Origin: Morchella semilibera
Lineage: Eukaryota; Ascomycota; Pezizomycetes; Pezizales; Morchellaceae
Assembly (NCBI GenBank): GCA_009192285.1
Contig: CM018604.1
Coordinates: 1,488,001-1,552,000, forward strand
Reading direction: 5' to 3'
DNA: 64,000 nt
Below, one piece after another: positions 41,220 to 52,431 of the stretch (its first letter is position 1; every line of letters starts with the position of its first letter). The position numbers and the translations under genes are program-made. The notes beneath the pieces were generated by a model. The model saw only the letters and a program-made list of their open reading frames with translations. It was not told the DNA's origin and did no database searches.

Positions 41220-41705
41220 CGTGAGGGCTCCCCAAGCCCTCCTGCTATCTCCGGAGGATTAAGCGAGATCTCCCAAGCTCTCCTGTAATCCCTGCCAATC
41301 TCCTGGGCTCTCCTGAGGGCTCGCCAAGCCCTCCTGATATCTCCGGAGACTGCTGATGATTAAGCGAAACCTCCCAAGCTCTCCTGTGATCCCTGCCAAT
41401 CTCCGGAGACAACTGATGATTAAGCGAAACCTCCCAAGCTCTCCCGTAATCCCTGTCAATCTCCTGGGCTCTCCTGAGGGCTCGCCAAGCCCTCCTGATA
41501 TCTCCGGAGACTACTGATGATTAAGCGAAACCTCCCAAGCTCTCCTGTAATCCCTGTCAATCTCCTGGGCTCTCCTGAGGGTTTCCCAAGCCCTCCTGAT
41601 ATCTCCGGAGACTCTTGAAGATTAAGCCAGATCTCCCATGCTCTCCTGTAATCCCTGCCTATCTCCTGGGCTCTCCCAATATCTCCGAGGACTTTCAAAC
41701 TATTA
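41220..41705. repeat. Subterminal tandem repeats of Plavaka A
   Basis: About four units of 110-120 bp, each containing GATTAAGCGAAACCTCCC, GCTCTCCTG and GATATCTCCGGAGAC. Units of the same type occur internally at 45870-46040, and in element B at 57390-57790 and 62430-62740. Arrays near the ends are typical transposase binding regions. Confidence 0.8.
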
Positions 41706-41799
41706 CTAATCTACTGATACCTCAAAATCCACTTTGATTATTCATACCATACATAAAAATAGGAGTCCTCCCCCAAAATCACATATCCACCGTCGAGGC

Positions 41800-43937
41800 G
41801 GGAGGAGGCTCTTGAAATGCCTCTCCCGCCTTCGCCATGCCCACGTCCCCCAAATCACTCAATCGCTGCTGGTGCCTTCCCTTTCTTCCCGCGCGCCTTT
41901 GCAGCTCTCCATGCGGCTATATCCGCAGCTAATTGAACATCATCTTCCTCCAGGCCGACTCTGGATATAACATCTTTAGGCCCTCTTAACTCATCGACCT
42001 AAAAGGCTTGTTAGTATATAGATAAGGCTCTTTGAGACTTTTTTATTTACCTTCTCGCGAATTGATTCTCGTATTACTTCCAGTGTGCCCTCCTGGTTCT
42101 CCTTGCTTCTCTTCCCCCATGTGCTTAACATCCTGTTATAGGTAGCTGGAGGTATCCCGAAGTCAGAAGGAGCCTTTTAGAGGGCTTGGTGCGCCTTACT
42201 CATGATATCCGGATTCTGATGCGGATTGAAGTTCAACCCTTCGACGTATATGCCTGTTTTCCAAGATCGTAAGATAAACCAGATTGCGGTGCAAACTAGG
42301 CTAATAAACGCCTGAGATATATCATCAATGAAACCAGGATCCCTGGCCCCACGCATTTTATCACCTTTGTAATATTTTAGAAATATTACTTCTACGATTT
42401 CCGGGGCCCAAAAGTGAAGCCGGCCTGTCTAGTGGCTGTCAGCACCTTGCCAAAGGCTCATAGAACGGTGGAGAGAGCTCTTACAGTATAATTATCAGGA
42501 TCGCTTATAAAACGGTCATTCTCGAGGAGAAAGGACACCTTCTTACCCTTTGCCTCTGGCGTTTTCTCCTCGCTCAAGCCATACAAAAGATCCTTCGACA
42601 TGCAGTCCTTCACTGTAAAAACAAGGTGCGATCTCACCCGCGAACAATTGATTTGAACCTAATGGAAGCAGTTAGCGAAGGCTCACTAAGCCCTCCGAAA
42701 GGCGCGCGAGGCACTCACGTCGCTCCTAGCTAACTTAGTCATTGGTAGACTTGTATTAAAATGGTCGTTTGCCTCACTCCAAAAACCGACGGACGTTAAT
42801 ACTAAGAGAATCAGCTTGAGGCCAAGGCTCCTCGAGCAATGTATAACGTCCGAGAAGGTATCCCGCATGCTTGATTACGGACTTGGCCTCTGCTGCGTTT
42901 TCATTAATGGAGTCAGGCTCTGGTGCTCCATACTGCGAAGGCGTTGGCGTTCCATACTGCGAAGGCGTTGGCGTTCCATACTGCGAAGGCGTTGGCGTTC
43001 TATATGGAGATAGGGCTCTACGATATTGCTGTGGAGAGCTAGGCATGCGAAAGGGTTGTGAATTTGAAGGGGTTGTCTCGTTCTCGCGGTCGAGCTCTTG
43101 TCGCAAGGTGCTGCTGGTCGAGCGAAATGAGGAACTTGTGGAGGCGATGCTAGCCCTTTCGGAGGCTGCTCCAGCCTTCCGTGGAGTTTCCAGCCTTCGT
43201 GAATTCACGACATGACGGTTTTCCGTGCTCCGTTATATCAGCGGTTTGACTGAGACGAGGGGGATTTAAATATCACATACCTGCATCATATTTACTACAA
43301 AAGAAGAAGAAGCAATTGCTTCTGCCGCCAGTCCACTGGCACTAGGTCTCCTTCGAGTGGCTGCAAGAGCCCTGGCGGAGGCCACAGGGGCCTCCCTTGG
43401 TGTTTTTCCAGCTCGCGACCCCCGGTTTGATGGTGGTCGTGGCAGTGGTCGTGATGGTGGTGGTAGTTGTGGTGGTTGTGGTGGGGATGGTGGGACTGGG
43501 GATATACTCCGTTCTGATAAAGGCATACGCTGGGGCGGTGGTGCATTCTCATCTCCCGGCTCCTCGTCCTCATAGTCATCCTCATGGATTTGAACGTAGT
43601 CTTCCTCCTCTGGGTGATCATCAAAATCACTCCAGGTTTTTGGTGGGCCCTGCAACGCTCCATTTACCAATATTGCCCCGTCCGGAAACCTTTCTGGAGG
43701 GTTCGGGGAGCCATAGTAATCGGGGTCAGTATCTGGTTCTGTAGTACCGGAATTCCTACTGCTCGCAGCACTCGAAATACTCATCGCCCCCCTTAGACGT
43801 TTATTAATGGAGGAGGAGATCGGGGCTTGCATGCCATGTCCTTCCTCAACGCCACGCTTGTTGATTTTTGCTCTCTGCGAAGCCATGATGGTGGTTTGTA
43901 AGGCTGGAAGAGCCTTCATGAAGGCTCTCACCTCCAC
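41800..43937 (-). pseudogene. Plavaka cargo gene 1 (possible DUF6532-like), element A
   Basis: The N-terminal exon (about 43937-43285) is low-complexity: MASQRAKINKRGVEEG, an acidic stretch and a proline-rich stretch. A second exon (43208 downward) holds 8-residue repeats PTPSQYGT and then the folded part. That part reads SVIKHAGYLLGRYTLLEEPWPQ, VRSHLVFTVKDCMSKDLLYG, VSFLLENDRFISDPDNYTV, FISLVCTAIWFILRSWKTGIY, FNPHQNPDI and APSDFGIPPATYNRMLSTWG. The order (chamber-like helices, FLLENDRF, FISLVCTAIWF, final AP..Y) reminds me of the fungal DUF6532 family that accompanies Plavaka elements; I have not tested this. An intron (GTAAAT...TAG) precedes the last exon. Stops and frameshifts occur in several places. 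A TATATAG box lies just upstream (43940-43950). Confidence 0.5.
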
Positions 43938-44247
43938 TATATATGGTTCGATTCACACCATATCACCTTTGCTTTTTCTCGGCAATTAGAGGTTTTTGGC
44001 GAGAAGCCTTCCGGACGGCTCGCTAAGACAGAATCAATTCTATAACTAACCTAAATAAGATAACACGATACCAAATAGGCAACCATATATTCCCAAACAG
44101 GCAAAATTGCAACTGCATCTCCAAAAAACAAAAAACAACTGCAGTCAACATCAAACCGCTTATCAGGCCTTCTAAGCTCTAATCAAGCCTTCTAAGCTCT
44201 AATCAAGCCTTCTAAGCTCCAATCAACGCCCCTCGGGCCTTCTAAAC

Positions 44248-45577
44248 TCACACTAGGTCGCTAGAGTCCTCGGAGACACGGTCATTGGCATCTCCGCCTT
44301 CACCATTGGTGTGCCTAAACAGGTGATTTCTCTCGGCCTGGGTCCAAATACGTTCACGATCATAGTGACAAGACTCAAAGGTAATGGCATTTGGGTAGAG
44401 CCTTCTATAATGCTCATCGAGCCTTCTTCCAATCGCCGCGTACCTCTCGGAACGCTCATTGCACCACCGCCTGGAGCATCTGGCACCCCTCATCAGTACG
44501 GGGCATGGAGATATTCAAACCTGTTTGATCAACCTTATTCCTAAACGTTAGCATTTTCCTCCTCAACATCAAGCTCTATTCCATCAATGTCGCCTCTAGT
44601 AAGGTGCTGATATCCTTCTAGTGAAGGTGTTTGAGGCATTTGGGTAGGCCAGTAACGATTGCCGAAGGCCTGTGAAGCACCGCACAGAGCCTTAAGGGTT
44701 TTGCCTCTGTGGTTTTGAGCCAACCTTCCAGCTCTTCAGAATCTCCGATCTGCACATATTCCGGATTTGGGGGGATAGGGTGCCTGCCCCCGGGGCCGAA
44801 TTGGACAACGCCCCGTAGAAGGCTCGGAAGCCCTCGCGGGGCCTCCCTGGAGCCGTTGGTGGGGCTCGCTTTATTGCAAGTCTTTCTAAATCTTGCATAG
44901 ACAACCCCTGAAGGATGTTAATAAAGGGGATAAGCGATCCGGGCCCGTACCAATCATAGTGGCGGTATATATCGCTGGGATGCCTGTAACCCTTTCTGGG
45001 TCAATAATATATATGGTTATTGCCGGCCTGTAGGGTATTCCCAAGGCCTGCCAGAACTCCGGTGTGGTCTGCAGTTCGTTTGTGCGGGGCAGGAGGTGCC
45101 CCGGAGGTGGGTGTATCTTTAACTTCATCATCTGCGGCCCCCAAAGCCCCACCGTGGCGTTGGGCTGTTGTTTCTCTTCTGGGATAGATCGATAATGAGG
45201 CGGAGGAGGGCTGCTTGGATCTTTATAGAGTCCTCTGAAGCCTTTGCTGACCATGTGGTCTTTAGCGCCTTGATGGCCCTGTGGTCCATGCAAAATTGAC
45301 ACAGATTGTTGAATAATTGTTCGCCCGAGGTGACCTTATTAACCCACCTATTTTTACCATCTCGTCCGCGAGGTCGCTACAGAGAGCCTTATAGATAGCA
45401 TCTTTTCCAGTCAATTGTAGGATTCTTCGGCAGTCGTGGATTGTCGTGCACTTGTACGTAGCAGCTGGTCTCCCGTGTGGTGGCATGGTTGGAGCCTTTT
45501 CCGGGTTTGTGGGGCCTTTTTGGAGGTTTGGGGTAGGTGTTAAGATTTGAAGGGACGTTTAAAGACGCGGCTGTCAA
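44248..45577 (-). pseudogene. Plavaka cargo gene 3, element A (paralogue of cargo gene 2)
   Basis: The ATG at 45486 begins MPPHGRPAATYKCTTIHDCRRILQLTGKDAIYKAL. Further blocks are KASEDSIKIQAAL, LAIKRAPPTAPGRP, FYGALSNSAP and PSLEGYQHLTRGDIDGIELD. A C-terminal extension absent from cargo gene 2 ends ERNHLFRHTNGEGGDAND. It aligns in order with cargo gene 2, so the two arose by duplication inside the transposon. Frameshifts break it. The function is unknown and I see no catalytic motif. Confidence 0.55.
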
Positions 45578-45579
45578 AT

Positions 45580-46338
45580 GGCTTGAATATAGAGCTTTAG
45601 AGTGGATACTGTACCATCTTAAATACTGTATAGTAATTCAAGATCGAAGCCTTGAAAGGCCTCGAGTGGCCTGAAGAACCGTATGTTTGAAAGTGGCAGG
45701 TTTGAAAGTGGTAGGTTTGAAGACATGAAACGGGTGAGTGGTGTTTATCTATGATCAAACCTCACTACATAGCGAATATCGTATCACATGATATCACTCG
45801 AATCAGGAGAGCAGAGGCACCAAGCGCACCAATTAGGGCTTTTGAAGCCATCTGAAGGCTCGAGGAGCCTCCTGCCCAGGAGAGCTTGGGAGGTTTCGCT
45901 TAATCATCAGTTGTCTCCGGAGATTGGCAGGGATCACAGGAGAGCTTGGGAGGTTTCGCTTAATCATCAGCAGTCTCCGGAGATATCAGGAGGGCTTGGC
46001 GAGCCCTCAGGAGAGCCCAGGAGATTGGCAGGGATCACAGGAGACAAAAGATAAATCATATAATTATTGCTAAGACCTAAAGAGGTAACCGGGGTAAAAT
46101 TAAGAACTGCCTGTGCAAAAACAAAAAACTCCAATTCCCAAATGAAGGCTCCTCAAGCCTTCTAAACTGCCTACAGAGGTTTGGGAGCCTATCACCGTCG
46201 TCGCTGGTTTTATCCTCTGCACCTACAGGTGGTTTCAGTCGAAATAATAAGATTCATATAAATGCCATTCAGGAAGAGCATTCTATAATGCCCACCCCGA
46301 TAAGTTCATGGATAGGGTATATTCAGACCTTTAAGTTC
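45580..46338. other. Spacer between the two cargo genes, with repeat units
   Basis: No gene was recognised. It holds two copies of the subterminal unit (45880-46035: GGAGAGCTTGGGAGGTTTCG twice) in inverted orientation relative to 41220-41705. It also holds a duplicated GGTAGGTTTGAA-type pair near 45695-45720. Confidence 0.6.
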
Positions 46339-47776
46339 CTAATCCAAAAGCTCTATATCATTAATACCGTCCTCAGTCAGGTAATCCCATCCCTCTGGTG
46401 AAGGCGTTTGGGGCCTTTGGGTAGGCCCAGCTACGATTGCCGAAGGCCTATGAAGCACCGCACAAAGCCTTAAGGGTTTTGCCTCTGTGGCCCTGAGCCA
46501 ACCTTCCAGCTCTTGATCGTCTCCGATCGGCACATATTCCGGATCTGGGGGATAAGCTGCCTGCCCCCGGGGAGCCGAATTGGACATCGCCCCGTAGAAG
46601 GCTCGAACAGCCCTATTAGGGCCCCCTGGAGCGGCCGGTGGGACTCGCTTCAGCGCGAGGGCTGCTAAATCATACATAGACATCACTTCGAGAATGCCGG
46701 TAAATGGCGTAAGCGACGCAATCCCATACCAGTCGTATGGACGGTACGTATCGCTTGGGATGGCAGTAGCCTTCTCTGGGTCAATAAACATGTACGGTTA
46801 TTGCGGGCCTGGGAGGTATTCCTAAATTCTCCCAGGACTTGAGTACCATCTTGTAATATCTCTCGTTATCCACCGCACTTTCCAAAGCTTCGTCATGTCG
46901 TTTGTCTATCCTTTTCCTCTTCTGTGATAGATCTACAATGAGATGGGCTAGGGCTGCTTGGATCTTTATAGAGTCCTCTGAAGCCTTTTCTAACCACTTG
47001 GGCTTCAAATTCGTGAGGGCCTTGTGATCCATGGCATATTCGCACAAATGATTGAATGAAGAATCGCCCGAGCTGGATTTATTCACCCACCCTGTCCTTG
47101 TCATCTCATCGGCGAGCTCTTTGCGTAGAGCCTTATAGATACCATCTTTATCTAAGTGCAAGATTCCCCGGCAGTCGTATGTGGTCTGGCAAATGTATTT
47201 GGCGGGCTGTTTGTATCGTGGTGCCATTTCAGGGGCCTCCTTGGTCTTTTGGACCCGCTTCCTGACTTGTGGGTCTAACCTGGGGGGTAGGGAACGTCGA
47301 GTCTTATGGGTAGGTGTCGTTGGGGGGCGCCAGGGGCCATCGATAAGCCCTTGGGAGCCCTGGATCCTGAAGGCCCGGATCCTGGAGGGCGTAGAACGGG
47401 GCTTTTCGGAGGCTCCTCAGACATTTCTCGACTTTCCCTTCTGGGTGCTCCGGGGTATCTCTTCCTCTGACTTGATCTCTATGTAGGATGCAACACTACT
47501 GCTAGAGGCTGAACTAAGGCTAGAATCCGAGCTCTCACTATCAATGTACTGCCCAGAGATTAATGGTCTGACCACCTGTTTTTTGGGTGCGTTTTTATCA
47601 CTATGGCAGGATATGTGGCTTCGTTTTTGGCCTTGTTTAGGGCTTGCCGGGGTGTTGTCGGGGGTGTTTGGTGAGGGGTGCGGTTTGGATGCCGACTTAT
47701 AGAAAGAGGAAAAAAAAGCCTCCTGTATATATGTCAATTGCTTGAATATAGAGCAATAGAGAGGATAAGATACCAT
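46339..47776 (-). pseudogene. Plavaka cargo gene 2, element A
   Basis: Reading from the ATG at 47776 there is a serine-rich N-terminal part (SESSDSSLSSASSSSVASYIE). A frameshift near 47418 separates this from a proline-rich linker and the conserved part from 47227 (MAPRYKQPAKYICQTTYDCRGIL, GIYKALRKELADEMTRTGWVNK, KASEDSIKIQAALAHLIVDL). Another frameshift near 46790 (an extra T) precedes DTYRPYDWYGIASLTPF, LALKRVPPAAPGG, YGAMSNSAP, DPEYVPIGDDQELEGW and PSPEGWDYLTEDGINDIELLD. Element B breaks at different places, so the intact gene can be inferred to have had about 480 codons. No known domain was recognised. Confidence 0.6.
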
Positions 47777-48157
47777 CTTATATCGTGTATTATAAACTCT
47801 TGAAGGCTTCCAGAGACTTGGAAATAGTGTAGTAAGCTTGAGCCAGTGTATCGATCCTAGGGATGGATAAGGATAGAAGTAGGAGAATAGGAGAACGCGG
47901 GGTATCTTCGATCAAACTTCACTACGTCATAAATTGGAGTAACAATTGAACATCATATTGAATCATATGATGTCACTCGAATATTATCATCAGAACGTTA
48001 GTGCGATAAGATATGATCTATCGGTGCACGGGCCCATTTAGAGTGCCAACCTCCCCAAAGCCTCCCAAGCCTAGGAAGCTTAGGAAGCCCCCAGGGGCTC
48101 CAGAGTCTCCAAAGCCTCCAGAGCCTCCGAAGCCTCCACCAATATTGACTATCAGCA

Positions 48158-51100
48158 ATGAGATCACGATGTCCATTTTGCATACGGAGCTACGCCAATG
48201 CTGCTAGTTTCGATCGACATCTCTCAAAAGTCCACCCATCGCGGACCCGCGGGTGGTACGACAGGCAGCTTTCAGGGACTCCCGTTGAGGGCTCGCGGAG
48301 CCTTCCCGAAGGCTCAGGAGGTCCCCACGAGGATGGACATTTGAACATACCAGACGAAAGCGAATCCGATACTGAATCGAATGATGATCATACTTTGGGA
48401 TCCACGCGGTTCAATCTAGCAACTACCATATACGAGGGTGCAGGGGGAGCCTCTTTTCACCGCAAACGGGATATGATGAAGGCTCGGAAAGCCTTTTGAT
48501 CAACCCATGGCAGCCTTTCGAATCAGCAGAGGAATTTCGGTTATCGCGCTGGTTCCTACAATCGAATGTATCTCAGGGTCAAATAGACGATTTCTTCCGC
48601 ACTGTACGCCCTCTACAAGGCTCCTATAGCACTGGTAGAGGCTTCGCACGCCTCCTCGACGAGATGTCGTCTATGGGGGGGTTAGGAAAGAGAGTTGGAT
48701 ACACTCAGAGGTCGAAATGGGCGGGCAGAAAATTCCTTACTACTACAGGGACCCTATGAATATAGTGCGTTTTCTTCTGGGACAACGTGCATTTAGGGAG
48801 TCCTTGGTGTATTCACCTATTATGGAATACAATGAAATGGGGGAGCGGATGTATGGGGAGATGCACACGGCAGACTGGTGGTGGGAGATGCAGGTTCGCA
48901 ACACTTACTTAGAAGGCTCAGGGAGCCTCCGCTAACCCCTCACAAATGTTATAGAATACCCTTCCAGAAGGATCAACGGTGGTGCCAGTAATATGTGCAT
49001 CAGACGGAACACACCTCACTAATTTCAGTGGTGACAAGAAGGCTTGGCCAGTATACCTAACGATTGGCAATATCACCTCGGACACACGAAATAAACCCTC
49101 TAATTACGCGATCATACTCCTAGCTCTACTGCCAGTGCCACCAAAGGTTGGAGTGCGTACGAACGAACGCCGTTGGGAGAGCCAGATGGTCCTTCACCAG
49201 GTCCTCTCTGAGGTTCTCGAAGGCCTTCAGGGCCCTGCGGAAAGGGGTGAGCTTATAACATGCGCTGATGGCTATGTGCGCCTATGTTATCCGATACTAT
49301 GTGCATGGATTGCGGATCAACCAGAACACGCCTCGCTGCTAAACCTCAACAATCAGGCCTGCCCTAGGTGCGAAGTTGATTTCAAGGGCCTAGGGAGCCT
49401 TCTAGAAAACCCGCCACGCATTCAGGAGCGATATATCGAAATGGTAGAGCGTTATAAGGAGGATACGTCAGATACAGCACCCGTTGAATACCTAGTGTCG
49501 AAATCCTTCAAAACTCTGTACAATGCTTTGTGGGCCTTGCCGAAGGCTCAGGTGTATGATCTTCACAAGCCAGATATGTTGCATAATATTTATCTCGGCC
49601 TATTGAAACATATGATGGAATGGATTCAATCGTTTTTTGAAAAAAACACAATCGGCTAGAGAATTTTGATCGGGCTTGGGCGTCCATTAAGCCTTACCCA
49701 GGGCTTGCTGTACCAAATAAGGCTTATCGGGCAACTACTCAATGGCAAGGTAAAGAAATGCGTCATCTCGGCCGGATAGTTCTAGGAGCCTTTGCAGTGG
49801 CTCTTTGGAACCCCCCAAAAGCTTCGCAGAGCGACTTCGGGAGATCCTTGAGGTGTGTTCGGTCACTAATCGATTTCCACTTGATGGCACAGTACACTAC
49901 GTATACAAAAGAAACACTAGACTATCTTCAAGGGTATCTCGAAGATTTCCACAAGTATAAGGATGTGTTTCTGGAATTTAGAGCCGATAAACGAACAAGG
50001 AAAGAGGCAAAGGATCGAACAAAGGCGCTGCAAGGCTCGGGAAGCATTGACAGAGGCCTGGCGGAGCTTGAGGAAATTCGCGAGGCTTCTCATTTCAACT
50101 TCATTAAAATGCATCTTCTTTCACACTTCCGGGGGCATGTAGAGCGATTTGGTAATATTCCAATGTTTTCAACCGATGTGAGCGAGTATCACGGCTCTGC
50201 CCCCTGCATCTCGCCACTCGCCAAGGCGTCTTCGGAACAGGGTTGTTGGATAGTATCGGTGGATGTCGGAAGTAGAATGGAGGATTAGGAAGGAGCTCGG
50301 GAATGGAATGTAAGCGCTAGGAGGGATTGGGAAGCGACGGGATAGAGTTGGGGTTATTGGGAATAGTACGGGTGATACGAGAATGTAGGAGTTTCTATGG
50401 GGTTCTATGGTATGAGTCATCGGTGCGGGGGGATAGTTGTATATATAGTGTTCGTTCTTTCCTATGTTTTCGCCTCTCTAGGCAACGTCTTCTTTCTGCT
50501 AGCAAACTACTACTTTGGCTTCGGCCCTCCTGTTTCCACCTTGTTCCTGAACCTGAACCTAAACTTGAATCTGAACCTGAACCTGAACCTGAGTTCCAAC
50601 CTGAACCCGAACCTGTCTCGCCTTGGGTATATCCTGAGCTGACCTCGTCCTGCCTCTGTCTTTACGTTCTACCTTGTCTCGCTCCTGAATCCGATCCCGC
50701 CCCGTTAGAGCGAGTTAGCTCATAGGCAACAAATTAAGATGGCTTATGCAGCCTCCAATAAGGTCGACGCAACAGTTCAGATTCTCGGTTACCACTCAAG
50801 GCGTATGGCTATAGAGATACGGGTCTTAAATCTAAAAGATATCGTTGTCAGTCTTCCAGAACATTACGAGGGCCTCCCAAGCCATCGAGAGAGCCTCCGG
50901 GGCATATTGGAAGTATTCAAAAACGAGGACCCACAAAGGACAAACGAAAGATTCCTAGACGATGATAAACACCCGGAACCTAGGATGTCGACCCCCGACG
51001 GTGGACCCCACATATTATCTGATATCGCCGATATGATTAAAATCAATAGAAGAACACTAGCAAGAGCGGTGTCGGAATATGGTCAGGGCCTGAGCCGGGG

Positions 51101-51587
51101 AGAACAAGGCTTATTGAGCCTTCTGGAGTGCCCGGTGGGGTGCTTTAAGTGCCTACAGGTGCCAGTATCAATTTTTCAGAAGCCTGACAGTTACGAGATA
51201 CACAATATACGGTGTACGGGAGAGGCATTATTTAGGAAAAGGTCGACTCGAAATGATTGGGCATGGATTAAGGTGGCCACAACGGAGCCGTGGGGAGCCT
51301 TTCAGGGATGCCTACCAGGGCTTGTACGAGCAATATTCAAGATACGTGACAGTATATCGACGAAAACATATCAGCTTTGTCTTGTAGAGCTACTGGAAGC
51401 CAAGGATAGGGGTCTTCCAGACGGCTCACACGGTCTTCTTAGAGTTGCGAGGCGCTCTCGGCAAAGGTTTTGGGTAGTTAATATCAGTAGTGTTTTGGGA
51501 ATGGCTCATTTGTTCGAGCTGGGACAGGGTCAATGGCTTGTGAACACGAGGATAGATTTGAGAACGTGGAATGAATTCGATATATAG
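48158..51587 (+). pseudogene. Plavaka transposase, element A
   Basis: The ATG at 48158 starts with a C2H2 finger (CPFC, then DRHLSKVH), usual for this family. Next come WQPFESAEEFRLSRWFLQSN, YYYRDPMNIVRFLLGQRAF and ADWWWEMQ. The core follows as ICASDGTHLTNFSGDKKAWP, VYLTIGNI, LITCADGYVRLCYP and CPRCEVDF. After it come VYDLHKPDMLHNIYLGLLKHM, HLGRIVLGAF and HFNFIKMHLLSHFRGHVERFG. The last part reads FQKPDSYEIHNIRCTGEALF and TRNDWAWIKV. These are the conserved Plavaka (CACTA-related) blocks; the D of the ASDGTHL block and the D of the HKPDMLHN block are probably catalytic. The frame is broken near 48497, 48717, 48940 and 49655 (a run of A) and by the LTR-C at 50187-50709, so this copy cannot make transposase unless introns explain some of the breaks. 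Confidence 0.85.
50187..50709 (+). repeat. Solo LTR-C with GCGAG duplication
   Basis: 523 bp, from TATCACGGCTCTGCC to CCCGTTAGA. GCGAG is found at 50182-50186 and 50710-50714, and the transposase reads through (TDVSE, then LAHRQQIKMAYAA). The hexamer run GAACCT is longest in this copy (near 50548-50592). Confidence 0.93.
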
Positions 51588-52152
51588 TGACAATGTCTCT
51601 AGTGGCCTGGGGAAAGGTACAAGAGGCCTTCATAAAGGCTTGAATGACTTCAGCTGGCATAGAATGTATTTAGAATAAAATTAACATGATAGTAAACGAA
51701 ACAATATGATCTAGATCGGGGACTCATGAGGGCTCCAGAACCCCTTATAAAGGCGCAGAGGGCCAGAAGCTCCCGGGCGGCGGGGGTAGCCATAAAGAGC
51801 TGTATATGTTTTTTGCGTGAAAATAGGTTGTTGGTGGCCTCCGAAACTTACTAATCAAAGCTCGGAAGCCCTCTGGAAGGCTCAGGAAGCCCTCTGGAAG
51901 GCTCGGGAGGCGAGAAACAATTAGCGAGGTGTCAGGAGAGGAGGGTAACAGAAGGCTCAGGGAGCCCTCTAGAAGGCTCAGGAGGCTACATACAATTAGC
52001 GAGGTGTCAGGAGAGGTAAGGAGGGTAACAGAAGGCTCAGGAGGCAACAAATGGTTAGCGAGGTTATTAGGAGAGACGGGAGGGTAATTGCCTTGGCAAC
52101 GGCCTCCGGAGACCCAGTCAAGCCTCTGGAGAGAGTTTGAATCTTGCTGATG
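51588..52152. repeat. Right subterminal region of Plavaka A
   Basis: No gene. The region has short repeats of GGCTC(A/G)GGAGGC, GAGGTGTCAGGAGAGG and AATTAGCGAGGT, ending at the terminal repeat CTTGCTGATG. It is shared, inverted, with 53735-54034. Confidence 0.75.
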
Positions 52153-52431
52153 AAGTGTTGTTTATTAAAGGTACTCATGGTTGAAGGTGTCGATGGTTAA
52201 GGAGTAGTGGCACAAAAAGCGAAGATTGAGGGGTAGCGGCCAAGAAGCCAAGATTATTCACACCTATTTGGACCCCTAGTCACACCATGTCTCAAATGGC
52301 TGGCGCCACCACACCCAAATCCAACCTAATTTTGACCGTCTGCTGAGGCCAAATAATGCGGTAGCACAGCCAATGCGATGAGGAGATCGACGAAGACAGG
52401 GAAAACGCCAGGCAGGCACAAGCACAGGCAC
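52153..52431 (+). repeat. Flank of Plavaka A and LTR-B fragment
   Basis: 52153-52274 is unrecognised. 52275-52353 is shared, inverted, with 37338-37425. 52354-52431 is an internal piece of a plus-oriented LTR-B (GCACAGCCAATGCGATGAGG...AGCACAGGCAC). It is interrupted by LTR-D, and the rest of the same LTR probably resumes at 63070. Confidence 0.6.

Larger units (their letters stand above)
40896..52152 (+). mobile_element. Plavaka-type DNA transposon, element A (11.26 kb)
   Basis: The left end is CATCAGCAAG (40896) and the right end CTTGCTGATG (52152), a perfect 10-bp inverted repeat. AA lies on each side, compatible with a 2-bp duplication. Inside, in order, are subterminal tandem repeats, cargo genes on the minus strand at about 41800-43937, 44248-45577 and 46339-47776, the transposase on the plus strand (48158-51587) and a second block of subterminal repeats. 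The same layout is repeated in reverse in element B. Confidence 0.85.

Noticed and set aside
41220-41705. CRISPR-like repeat array
   Set aside because: The units are about 115 bp with no unique spacers, the genome is eukaryotic and the array is subterminal in a transposon.
43295-43663. Histidine-rich protein (HPHHNHHNYHHHHD) on the minus strand
   Set aside because: It is the shifted frame of the proline-rich part of Plavaka cargo gene 1, and the same shadow appears in element B.
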